Assembly: GCF_021278985.1 (NCBI RefSeq)
Contig: NZ_CP082833.1
Span: 1-64,000, forward strand
Direction: 5' to 3'
From: Citrobacter rodentium NBRC 105723 = DSM 16636
GTDB taxonomy: Bacteria; Pseudomonadota; Gammaproteobacteria; Enterobacterales; Enterobacteriaceae
DNA length: 64,000 bases
Shown here: positions 56,569 through 64,000 of the stretch, in pieces
Numbering within the stretch: the stretch's first letter is position 1
Layout: the number at the start of each line of letters is the position of its first letter
Position numbers and translations under genes: made by a program
Notes under the pieces: model-generated
Database searches by the model: none
Told to the model about the DNA's origin: nothing
The model's input: only the letters and a program-made list of their open reading frames with translations

Positions 56569-58086
56569 TTATTGTTCGACCGCCATCAGCCGACGATATT
56601 CATCCCAGGCATAGAGATCGGTCATACCGCTGATATAATCCTGAATCAATCGACAGCGGTAATAATATTCCATTACCGGGTATTCAAGCGAGTCTGGCGC
56701 TAATTTACTTACCGCCTCAATGTAGGCCAGCCGATGACGCGTGGAAAGCTTCTGGAATAAGCGCGACTCAATCGGGAAACGCATCAGCCGCTCTTTTTCC
56801 ACCAGCTCGCTAAAATCCGCCAGCGGCAGACTTAATAAAGGACGGTAAATGTCTAATAAGCCGCTAATGACCCGGTAGCCCTGTAGCTCAAGCTGCTCGA
56901 CCTCCGGGTGGCTAAAGACATGTTTTATCGCCACATTTTTATAGAGCTTAAGCAGGCGACTAAAGCTGCTGCCATCTTCCAGCAGCGCCTGATTAAAGGT
57001 GCCGGCAAAAATCTGTTCAAGATTATCAATAAAACGCTGGGCGGCATACGGCACCAGTTTATTTAGCGTATTCACCCGCAAATACATAAAGAATTGATCT
57101 TCTGTACTGCGACTCAGCGTATTGGCGCGCGATTTCTCCCACGCGTTTTCCACGACCAGCGCAAACAGCGAACCTTTCTCATGGACTCCCCAGGCTTCCT
57201 GCAAATGATGATAAAGCTGCTCTGCGCTGAAAATTCTTTTCTCTACCGCGTCTTCAAGATCGGCCACGCAATAAGAAATATCATCGGCAGCTTCCATAAT
57301 CCAGGTTAACGGAAACCGACTGTAAAGCGCCAGATCCAGCTCCCGGCGCAACCGCGCAATATAGGATTCTTCAGACAGGTAGTAGCCCGGCTTTTTCATT
57401 AAATAATTGTGCGTCGCGGGCGTTTCTCCGCGCCACCATGCCGGACGGGTATATTTTAAAATCCCGCCCACCTGCGCCCAGGTCAGGTTCATGCGCATAA
57501 GGGTTTGCACCAGCCGAATACCCTGCGCATTCCCTTCAAAATGGCACAGATCCTGACGCACTTTACGCCGCAGATCGTTCAGCGACTCTTCGCCCTCGCG
57601 CAGGCGCAGCGACGCCACCTTACAGCGGTCTTCCGTCAGCGGCTGGCTTTCGGCGTCCGCCGGATGCAGGCGCTGGCGAAACCAGTCGTTGATCGCCGCT
57701 TCGCCAAAATGACCGAACGGCGGGTTGCCAATGTCGTGCATCAGGCAGGACATTTCAACAATGCTCTCGAAGGGGCCGGTCAGCTCATCCAGGCCGTACT
57801 GCGCCAGCAGCTTCATCTCCTTGAGACGGCTTAGCACCTCTTTGGCGATATAGCGTCCGACCTGCTGCACTTCCATCGAATGGGTAAGACGGGTGCGCAC
57901 CGCCGCATTACGCTCCAGCGGAAACACCTGCGTTTTTTGTTGCAGGCGACGGATCGCCGGCGAATTGATTATCCGCCCACGGTCACTTTCAAAGATGCGC
58001 AGGATTTCATGTTCGGTCTTCACCCCCTGCGGTGAACGGTAACGACGATGCCAGTTTATTTTTTTGCGGAAATCAATCTGAGCCAT
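56569..58086 (-). CDS. dgt: Deoxyguanosinetriphosphate triphosphohydrolase
   Basis: A 505-residue HD-domain enzyme cleaving dGTP to deoxyguanosine and triphosphate. The start at 58086 (MAQIDFRKKINWHRRYRSP) follows GGGAGGAG and gives the E. coli length; an upstream in-frame ATG lacks family sequence. HD residues are in RTRLTHSMEVQQVGRYI and LMHDIGNPPFGHFGE. Divergent from mtn. Confidence 0.97.
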   Translation of the reverse strand: MAQIDFRKKINWHRRYRSPQGVKTEHEILRIFESDRGRIINSPAIRRLQQKTQVFPLERNAAVRTRLTHSMEVQQVGRYIAKEVLSRLKEMKLLAQYGLDELTGPFESIVEMSCLMHDIGNPPFGHFGEAAINDWFRQRLHPADAESQPLTEDRCKVASLRLREGEESLNDLRRKVRQDLCHFEGNAQGIRLVQTLMRMNLTWAQVGGILKYTRPAWWRGETPATHNYLMKKPGYYLSEESYIARLRRELDLALYSRFPLTWIMEAADDISYCVADLEDAVEKRIFSAEQLYHHLQEAWGVHEKGSLFALVVENAWEKSRANTLSRSTEDQFFMYLRVNTLNKLVPYAAQRFIDNLEQIFAGTFNQALLEDGSSFSRLLKLYKNVAIKHVFSHPEVEQLELQGYRVISGLLDIYRPLLSLPLADFSELVEKERLMRFPIESRLFQKLSTRHRLAYIEAVSKLAPDSLEYPVMEYYYRCRLIQDYISGMTDLYAWDEYRRLMAVEQ

Positions 58087-58166
58087 CTCCTCCCCCCTGA
58101 GCATGCACTTCCCCTTAAGCGCATGATAGACTATGCCTTTAATTCTCACCTGGCGCGAGTAAATCT

Positions 58167-58865
58167 ATGAAAATCGGCATCATTGGTGCAATGGAAGAAG
58201 AAGTGACGCTGCTGCGTGACAAAATCGAAAACCGGCAAACGTTCAGCCGGGGCGGCTGTGAAATTTATACCGGCCAGCTAAACGGCACCGACGTTGCGCT
58301 GCTGAAATCCGGGATCGGTAAAGTGGCGGCGGCGCTGGGCGCGACGCTGCTGCTCGAGCACTGCAAGCCGGATGTGATTATCAATACCGGTTCCGCCGGC
58401 GGTCTTGCGCCGACGCTGAAGGTTGGCGATATCGTGGTGTCAGACGAAGCGCGCTACCACGACGCTGACGTCACCGCCTTCGGCTATGAATTTGGTCAGC
58501 TTCCGGGCTGTCCGGCAGGTTTTAAAGCCGACGAGAAACTGGTGGCCGCGGCGGAGTCGTGCATTGCGCAACTCAATCTGAATGCGGTTCGCGGGCTGAT
58601 CGTCAGCGGCGATGCCTTTATTAACGGTTCCGTGGGGCTGACGAGAATCCGCCATAACTTCCCGCAGGCGATTGCCGTTGAGATGGAGGCCACCGCGATT
58701 GCGCACGTCTGCCATAACTTTAACGTGCCGTTTGTGGTCGTGCGCGCCATCTCTGACGTGGCCGATCAGCAGTCGCACCTGAGCTTCGACGAATTCCTCG
58801 CGGTCGCGGCGAAACAGTCAAGTCTGATGGTCGAAACGCTGGTACAGAAACTGGCGCATGGCTAA
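58167..58865 (+). CDS. mtn: 5'-methylthioadenosine/S-adenosylhomocysteine nucleosidase
   Basis: A 232-residue nucleosidase that recycles methylthioadenosine, S-adenosylhomocysteine and 5'-deoxyadenosine. Active-site residues are E12 (GAMEEEV), E174-like (AVEMEATAIAHV) and D197-like (RAISDVADQQ). Also called pfs. Its 3' end overlaps btuF by 8 bp. Confidence 0.98.
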   Translation: MKIGIIGAMEEEVTLLRDKIENRQTFSRGGCEIYTGQLNGTDVALLKSGIGKVAAALGATLLLEHCKPDVIINTGSAGGLAPTLKVGDIVVSDEARYHDADVTAFGYEFGQLPGCPAGFKADEKLVAAAESCIAQLNLNAVRGLIVSGDAFINGSVGLTRIRHNFPQAIAVEMEATAIAHVCHNFNVPFVVVRAISDVADQQSHLSFDEFLAVAAKQSSLMVETLVQKLAHG

Positions 58866-59658
58866 CTCTCTCTCCAGGGCGCTTGCCGCCCTGCTGTTAT
58901 GGCTCCCGGTGTCGCTCTGCGCCGCACCGCGCGTGATTACCCTCTCTCCCGCCAATACCGAACTCGCCTTTGCCGCTGGCATTACGCCCGTCGCGGTCAG
59001 CAGCTATTCTGACTACCCGCCCGCAGCGCGAGACATTGAGCAGGTGTCAACCTGGCAGGGCATGAACCTGGAGCGCATTGTGGCGCTGAAGCCGGATCTG
59101 GTCATCGCCTGGCGCGGCGGCAACGCGGAACGGCAGGTTAATCAACTCACCTCGTTAGGCATCAGGGTGATGTGGGTGGATGCCGCCAGCATTGAGCAAA
59201 TCGCGCAAACGCTGCGCAAACTGGCCGCCTGGAGTCCGCAGCCGGAAAAGGCGCAGCATGCCGCCCGGCGCCTGCTGGACGATTACCAGCAGTTAAAATC
59301 TGAGTACGCGGACAGAAGCAAAAAGCGTCTGTTTTTGCAGTTTGGCATCAATCCTCCCTTCACCAGCGCAAAAGGATCGATTCAAAATGAAGTGCTGGAG
59401 CTGTGCGGCGGGGAAAACATCTTTGCCGACAGTCGGGTTCCCTGGCCGCAGGTAAGCCGCGAACAGGTGCTGGCCCGCGCTCCGCAGGCGATCGTCGTCG
59501 CCGGTAATGCGGAGGAAACTCTCAAAATTAAACAATACTGGGGTAATCAGCTAAAAATTCCGGTTATTCCCCTTACCAGTGACTGGTTTGAACGCGCAAG
59601 CCCGCGTATTATCCTCGCCGCAAAACAACTCTGCACTGCGCTTTCACAGGTGAATTAG
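58858..59658 (+). CDS. btuF: Vitamin B12-binding periplasmic protein BtuF
   Basis: A 266-residue class III binding protein that hands cobalamin to BtuCD. A signal peptide (about 1-22, ending LCA) precedes APRVITLSPANTELAFAAG. The two lobes are joined by a long helix. Surface Glu residues that dock on BtuC should lie around EVLELCGGENIF. It overlaps mtn and is 34 bp from yadS. Confidence 0.97.
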   Translation: MANSLSRALAALLLWLPVSLCAAPRVITLSPANTELAFAAGITPVAVSSYSDYPPAARDIEQVSTWQGMNLERIVALKPDLVIAWRGGNAERQVNQLTSLGIRVMWVDAASIEQIAQTLRKLAAWSPQPEKAQHAARRLLDDYQQLKSEYADRSKKRLFLQFGINPPFTSAKGSIQNEVLELCGGENIFADSRVPWPQVSREQVLARAPQAIVVAGNAEETLKIKQYWGNQLKIPVIPLTSDWFERASPRIILAAKQLCTALSQVN

Positions 59659-59692
59659 AGCCCGCTCTGCGTGCTCACATGAGGATCGGACA

Positions 59693-60316
59693 ATGCTCGT
59701 CTATTGGCTGGATATTATCGGGACCGCGGTATTTGCTATCTCTGGCGTATTGCTGGCCGGAAAACTGCGTATGGACCCGTTCGGCGTGCTGGTATTAGGC
59801 GTGGTCACCGCCGTCGGCGGCGGGACGATCCGTGATATGGCGCTGGATAACGGGCCGGTGTTCTGGGTAAAAGATCCCACCGATCTGGTGGTGGCGATGG
59901 TCACCAGCATGCTGACGATCCTGCTGGTGCGCCAGCCGAGACGCTTACCCAAATGGATGCTGCCGGTACTCGACGCCGTCGGTCTGGCGGTGTTTGTCGG
60001 CATTGGCGTCAATAAAGCGTTTATTGCCGACAGCGGCCCTCTGGTGGCGATCTGTATGGGTGTGATTACCGGCGTTGGCGGCGGTATTATCCGCGACGTG
60101 CTGGCGCGCGAAATTCCGATGATTTTACGTACGGAGATCTATGCGACGGCCTGCATTATCGGCGGGAGTGTCCACGCCACCGCTTTTTATACCTTCGCGA
60201 TCCCCTTAGAAACCGCCAGTATGATGGGCATGGTAGTCACGTTGTGCATTCGGCTGGCGGCGATCCGCTGGCATCTGAAACTGCCGACGTTCGCGTTAGA
60301 TGAGAGTGGACGTTAA
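59693..60316 (+). CDS. yadS: TRIC-family membrane channel protein YadS
   Basis: A 207-residue protein with about seven transmembrane helices and two UPF0126 repeats. Each repeat carries a glycine-rich kink motif, GGGTIRD (about 43) and GGGIIRD (about 129). Prokaryotic TRIC homologues are trimeric cation channels; the E. coli physiological role, suggested to involve glycine transport, is not certain. Same operon as mtn and btuF by spacing. Confidence 0.93.
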   Translation: MLVYWLDIIGTAVFAISGVLLAGKLRMDPFGVLVLGVVTAVGGGTIRDMALDNGPVFWVKDPTDLVVAMVTSMLTILLVRQPRRLPKWMLPVLDAVGLAVFVGIGVNKAFIADSGPLVAICMGVITGVGGGIIRDVLAREIPMILRTEIYATACIIGGSVHATAFYTFAIPLETASMMGMVVTLCIRLAAIRWHLKLPTFALDESGR

Positions 60317-60329
60317 CTCAACGAGGCAG

Positions 60330-60404
60330 GCATTGCAGGCTGGATAAGACGTTACGCCGCTATCCGGCGGATTGCCCGGTGGCGCGATGCTTACCGGGCA
60401 TGGA
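60330..60404. repeat. REP pair between yadS and erpA
   Basis: GCAGGCTGGATAAGACG...CGCCGCTATCCGGCGG is followed by GCCCGGTGGCGCGATGC...TTACCGGGCATG, a BIME-like pair between convergent genes. Confidence 0.78.
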
Positions 60405-60436
60405 GGACCGACAACCGGAAGGGCTCCGGCTGTACG

Positions 60437-60781
60437 TCAGATGCTGAACGACGAACCACACCCGCAGGTGCTTTTCGCATTCGGGTTGGTTACGACGAAG
60501 CGGGAACCTTCCAGGCCTTCGGTATAATCCACAGAACCGCCAACCAGATACTGCAAACTCATCGGGTCAACCACCAGACCAACCCCCTGCTTCTCAATGG
60601 TCATATCGCCTTCGTTGACCTGGTCATCAAAGGTAAAACCATACTGGAAACCGCTGCAACCGCCGCCAGTGATATACACGCGCAGCTTCAGATTGGGATT
60701 GTCTTCGTCAGCGATCAGGCTTTTCACTTTATTGGCTGCTGCTTCAGTAAATTGCAGTGGCAGCGCTACGTCATCACTCAT
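60437..60781 (-). CDS. erpA: Iron-sulfur cluster carrier ErpA
   Basis: A 114-residue A-type carrier that passes 4Fe-4S or 2Fe-2S clusters to apoproteins such as the isoprenoid enzyme IspG. The three cluster cysteines are C42 (GGGCSGF), C106 and C108 (STCGCGSSF). Length equals E. coli. Convergent with yadS and downstream of clcA. Confidence 0.97.
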   Translation of the reverse strand: MSDDVALPLQFTEAAANKVKSLIADEDNPNLKLRVYITGGGCSGFQYGFTFDDQVNEGDMTIEKQGVGLVVDPMSLQYLVGGSVDYTEGLEGSRFVVTNPNAKSTCGCGSSFSI

Positions 60782-60862
60782 AAATTTGCTCCAAACGACA
60801 TCGGCAATTGGGCAAATAATAACCCAACTTTGCGCCCATTATCTAATACCCTGGTATTTCAT

Positions 60863-62284
60863 TCAAGTATTCTCGCCTGCGGCGGCGGCCTGGCTCTTCG
60901 CCGCCTGCTCCGCTTCCTGCTTCGCCAGGGTGCGGGCAAGAATGGTGGAGTATAGCGGTTTTCCACCGAGGAATTGCGCTAATAGTGTTGCGCCAAGACA
61001 GGTAATAATCATTGGCAAAATGAGCTGGTAATTATCGGTCATCTCCAGCACCAGCACGATGCCGGTCAATGGCGCGCGCACGGACGCCGCCATCAGCGCT
61101 CCCATTCCGGCGATGGCAAACGTCCCTGCCTCCAGCTGATAGTGCGGGAAGCTGACCGCCGCCGCCATACCGAAGGCGGTGCCGAGCAGCGTGCCGAGCG
61201 CCAGCATCGGCGCAAAAATGCCCCCCGGCGCGCCGGAGGAGAAGCAGAGCAGCGTGGTGATCACCCGGGCAATAAAGATAAACAGCAGCAAACCGACGCT
61301 GAAGTTGCCCGCCGCCGCGATGGGGATCAGGTTGAAGCCGCCGCCCGCCGCTTCGGGCTCTATCAGCCCGAGAATACCGCACAGGCCGCCAATCACGCCG
61401 CCCATCAGCACCCATTTGGTGATATTGCCACCGTGAAAACGCTGGAACATATCCTGCGTGCGCAACACCAGCTTATTAAATACCGGCCCCACGCAGCCAA
61501 AAATCATGCCGAGAACAAGGTAGAGCCACAGCGTATTAACCGGCGCATTAGAGAGCTTACCGATCTCAATAATCGGCGATTCGCCGTTAAAGATGCGGAA
61601 TACCACGCTCGACATAATCACGCCGGTAAATACCGCTTTAATGGAGATGAGGTTGTAGCGAAACTGCGGGCGCATCTCTTCAATAATAAACAGGATCCCC
61701 GCCAGCGGCGCATTAAAAGCCGCTGAGAGACCGGCTGCCGCCCCGGTAGCCAGCAGGGTGTGGCGGGCTTCGGCGCTGCGCATACGAAAGATATCCAGCA
61801 CCATACGGCCAATGTTGCCGCCGAGCTGCACCGTCGGCCCTTCGCGCCCGAGCACCATGCCCGCGCCCAGCGTTCCCATGCCGCCGATAAACTTCACCGG
61901 CAGCACGCGCCACCAGCGCACCGGACGCAGCTCCTCCAGCGCGCCTTCGATTTCGGGAATCCCGGAGCCGCCCGCTTCCGGAGCGAATTTACGCACCAGA
62001 AAATAGCCGACCATCGCCAGCAATCCGGAGAGAATAAACGCCAGCGGCCAGAGAAGCCACGCGTGGTCGGCGACGCTCGCCAGCGCGCCAATACGCATAT
62101 TCTGCACCCAGGTCACCGCTTTTTCGAACGCGACGCCAACGATGCCGGTAATCGTCCCGACCACCGCCGCCATACATAAGATCGCCAGCGGCGTTTTATC
62201 CCGCTCCAGCAGGCGGCGGATTTGATCCCGGCGGCGCAAACGCACGATTTGCTGTGCTTCAAAAGAGGGAGTTTCAGTCTTCAT
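60863..62284 (-). CDS. clcA: H+/Cl- exchange transporter ClcA
   Basis: A 473-residue CLC antiporter, same length as E. coli ClcA, exchanging two chloride for one proton and used in extreme acid resistance. Selectivity motifs are GSGIPE (about 106-111) and GREGP with the gating Glu (about 148). The internal proton Glu lies in IIEEMRPQ (about 203) and GGIFAP near 356. Divergent from hemL. Confidence 0.97.
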   Translation of the reverse strand: MKTETPSFEAQQIVRLRRRDQIRRLLERDKTPLAILCMAAVVGTITGIVGVAFEKAVTWVQNMRIGALASVADHAWLLWPLAFILSGLLAMVGYFLVRKFAPEAGGSGIPEIEGALEELRPVRWWRVLPVKFIGGMGTLGAGMVLGREGPTVQLGGNIGRMVLDIFRMRSAEARHTLLATGAAAGLSAAFNAPLAGILFIIEEMRPQFRYNLISIKAVFTGVIMSSVVFRIFNGESPIIEIGKLSNAPVNTLWLYLVLGMIFGCVGPVFNKLVLRTQDMFQRFHGGNITKWVLMGGVIGGLCGILGLIEPEAAGGGFNLIPIAAAGNFSVGLLLFIFIARVITTLLCFSSGAPGGIFAPMLALGTLLGTAFGMAAAVSFPHYQLEAGTFAIAGMGALMAASVRAPLTGIVLVLEMTDNYQLILPMIITCLGATLLAQFLGGKPLYSTILARTLAKQEAEQAAKSQAAAAGENT

Positions 62285-62452
62285 CAGATGATCATTAATT
62301 GGTAATACAAATGCAGAGGCGGCATTGTACTCGCCTCTCGCCGGAAAATCCCCTGCAAATCGTGATGTTTCAAATGCGCAAAACTTTCATAACCTTCCCT
62401 GAATAATTAGAATAGCGGGCATTCACTTTTTCCACGAACCAGGAATCCATCC

Positions 62453-63733
62453 ATGAGCAAGTCAGAGAACCTTTTTAGCGCGGCGCGCGAGCTAATCCCC
62501 GGCGGCGTTAACTCTCCCGTTCGCGCCTTTACCGGCGTGGGTGGCACTCCACTGTTTATTGAAAAAGCAGACGGCGCGTATCTGTATGACGTCGATGGCA
62601 AAGCGTATATCGATTACGTCGGCTCCTGGGGGCCGATGGTGCTGGGCCACAACCATCCGGCCATCCGCAACGCGGTGATCGAAGCGGCTGAACGCGGCTT
62701 AAGCTTCGGCGCGCCGACCGAGATGGAGGTCAAAATGGCGGCGCTGGTGACGGAGCTGGTGCCGACGATGGACATGGTGCGCATGGTGAACTCCGGTACT
62801 GAAGCGACGATGAGCGCCATTCGTCTGGCGCGCGGATTCACCGGTCGCGACAAGATCATCAAATTTGAAGGCTGCTACCATGGACACGCGGACTGCCTGC
62901 TGGTCAAAGCCGGTTCCGGCGCGCTGACGCTGGGCCAGCCGAATTCGCCGGGCGTACCGGCGGATTTCGCTAAACATACGCTGACCTGCACCTACAACGA
63001 TCTCGACTCGGTACGCGCCGCGTTCACGCAGTTCCCGCAGGAGATCGCCTGTATCATCGTTGAGCCGGTCGCGGGCAATATGAACTGCATTCCGCCGCTG
63101 CCGGAATTTCTGCCAGGTCTGCGCGCCCTGTGCGACGAATTCGGCGCGCTGCTGATTATTGATGAAGTAATGACCGGCTTTCGCGTGGCGCTGGCCGGCG
63201 CGCAGGATTACTACGGCGTGACGCCGGATCTCACCTGCCTGGGCAAAATTATCGGCGGCGGAATGCCGGTAGGCGCCTTCGGCGGTCGTCGCGAGGTAAT
63301 GGAAGCGCTGGCGCCGACCGGTCCGGTCTATCAGGCGGGTACGCTGTCCGGCAACCCGATTGCGATGGCGGCAGGCTTTGCCTGCCTGAACGAAGTGGCG
63401 CAACCGGGCGTTCATGACACGCTGGATGAACTGACCACCCGCCTGGCGGAAGGTCTGCTGGAGGCGGCGCAGGAAGCCCATATCCCGCTGGTGGTGAATC
63501 ACGTCGGCGGCATGTTCGGCATTTTCTTCACCGACGCGCAATCCGTCACCTGCTATCAGGACGTCATGGCGTGCGACGTGGAGCGCTTTAAACGTTTCTT
63601 CCACCTGATGCTGGAGGAAGGCGTTTATCTGGCGCCGTCGGCGTTTGAGGCGGGCTTTATGTCAGTGGCGCACAGCATGGAAGATATTAATAACACCATT
63701 GACGCCGCGCGTCGGGTGTTTGCGAAGCTGTAA
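62453..63733 (+). CDS. hemL: Glutamate-1-semialdehyde 2,1-aminomutase
   Basis: A 426-residue PLP enzyme producing 5-aminolevulinate for haem. The Schiff-base lysine is in LTCLGKIIGGGMPVGAFGG (about 265). The N-terminal segment ARELIPGGVNSPVRAF is typical. Length equals E. coli. It sits between clcA and fhuB, as in E. coli. Confidence 0.98.
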   Translation: MSKSENLFSAARELIPGGVNSPVRAFTGVGGTPLFIEKADGAYLYDVDGKAYIDYVGSWGPMVLGHNHPAIRNAVIEAAERGLSFGAPTEMEVKMAALVTELVPTMDMVRMVNSGTEATMSAIRLARGFTGRDKIIKFEGCYHGHADCLLVKAGSGALTLGQPNSPGVPADFAKHTLTCTYNDLDSVRAAFTQFPQEIACIIVEPVAGNMNCIPPLPEFLPGLRALCDEFGALLIIDEVMTGFRVALAGAQDYYGVTPDLTCLGKIIGGGMPVGAFGGRREVMEALAPTGPVYQAGTLSGNPIAMAAGFACLNEVAQPGVHDTLDELTTRLAEGLLEAAQEAHIPLVVNHVGGMFGIFFTDAQSVTCYQDVMACDVERFKRFFHLMLEEGVYLAPSAFEAGFMSVAHSMEDINNTIDAARRVFAKL

Positions 63734-63740
63734 AAAAGAG

Positions 63741-63805
63741 GTCGGGTAAGGCGAAGCCGCCATCCGGCAAATCCTGCCGGGGGCGCTGCGCTTGCCCGGC
63801 CTACA
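63741..63805. repeat. REP pair between hemL and fhuB
   Basis: GTCGGGTAAGGCGAAGCCGC then CATCCGGC, followed by CCTGCCGGGGGCGCTGCG then CTTGCCCGGCCTACA, form two REP units between convergent genes. Confidence 0.82.
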
Positions 63806-63828
63806 ATGATACTCCCCCACCGGCAAAA

Positions 63829-64000
63829 TTAACGGCTCTGCTTCCGCAGCAGATAAATAAAATACGGCGCGCCGATAAAGGTCGACAGGATCCCGGCCGG
63901 GATCTGATACGGGAACAGCACCATTCTGCCGCACCAGTCGGCGAAGACCAGCAGCAGGCCCCCCACTAATCCCGACATTACGATATGCGGCATGGTACGG
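63829..64000 (-). CDS. fhuB: Ferric-hydroxamate permease FhuB, C-terminal end (partial)
   Basis: About 56 C-terminal codons are present, ending LSTFIGAPYFIYLLRKQSR before TAA at 63829-63831. The sequence GLVGGLLLVFADWCGRMVLF and PYQIPAGI matches the last transmembrane part of a FecCD-type permease. FhuB imports hydroxamate-iron with FhuC and FhuD. The rest lies beyond the window. Gene order hemL-fhuB agrees with E. coli. Confidence 0.93.
   Translation of the reverse strand, partial: RTMPHIVMSGLVGGLLLVFADWCGRMVLFPYQIPAGILSTFIGAPYFIYLLRKQSR

Overview
The window is a chromosomal segment of a gamma-proteobacterium of the family Enterobacteriaceae. Gene order and protein sequences follow the E. 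coli 4.5-5 min region almost gene for gene (rrnH, gmhB, metNIQ, rcsF, trmO, proS, nlpE, arfB, yaeQ, yaeP, rof, tilS, gloA2, ldcC, accA, dnaE to rpsB, map, glnD, dapD, yaeH, cdaR, degP, dgt, mtn, btuF, yadS, erpA, clcA, hemL, fhuB). Departures are an intervening sequence in the 23S gene, a porin and a trimeric autotransporter between proS and nlpE, a GH19 chitinase gene between accA and ldcC, and two insertion sequences. A Citrobacter-type genome fits best. C. rodentium is a reasonable guess because a 2.7-kb IS66-family element (ISCro1 type) is known there, but the species was not proved.

Layout: 1-5780 holds an rRNA operon on the minus strand (16S, tRNA-Glu, 23S with an IVS, 5S) with its P1/P2 promoters. 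5785-12132 holds gmhB (minus), then metNIQ, rcsF-trmO and proS (plus). 12202-13617 is an IS4-family element inserted in the proS terminator; its transposase is frameshifted. 13661-16760 is an accessory island with an OmpC/OmpF-type porin, an AT-rich intergenic region containing a candidate plus-strand small RNA, and a YadA-like autotransporter. 17336-23706 holds nlpE, yaeQ-arfB, yaeP-rof, tilS, gloA2 and ldcC. 23783-28248 is a chitinase gene split by an IS66-family element. 28430-48032 is the long minus-strand block rpsB-tsf-pyrH-frr-dxr-uppS-cdsA-rseP-bamA-skp-lpxD-fabZ-lpxA-lpxB-rnhB-dnaE-accA. 48480-53407 reads plus (map, glnD, dapD, yaeH). 53717-64000 mixes both strands (cdaR, degP, dgt, mtn-btuF-yadS, erpA, clcA, hemL and the 3' end of fhuB).

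Most of the window is core: translation (rRNA, rpsB, tsf, frr, proS, map), envelope building (lpxA/B/D, fabZ, bamA, skp, cdsA, uppS, rseP, degP), nutrient uptake (metNIQ, btuF, fhuB) and envelope stress sensing (rcsF, nlpE, rseP). The parts most worth a second look are the island at 13.6-17.3 kb, with an orphan intrinsic terminator and predicted small RNA divergent from an OmpR-box porin gene, and the non-coding insertions in the rRNA operon. Family assignments rest on recognising protein sequences by eye; comparisons with E. coli are from memory and no database search was run.
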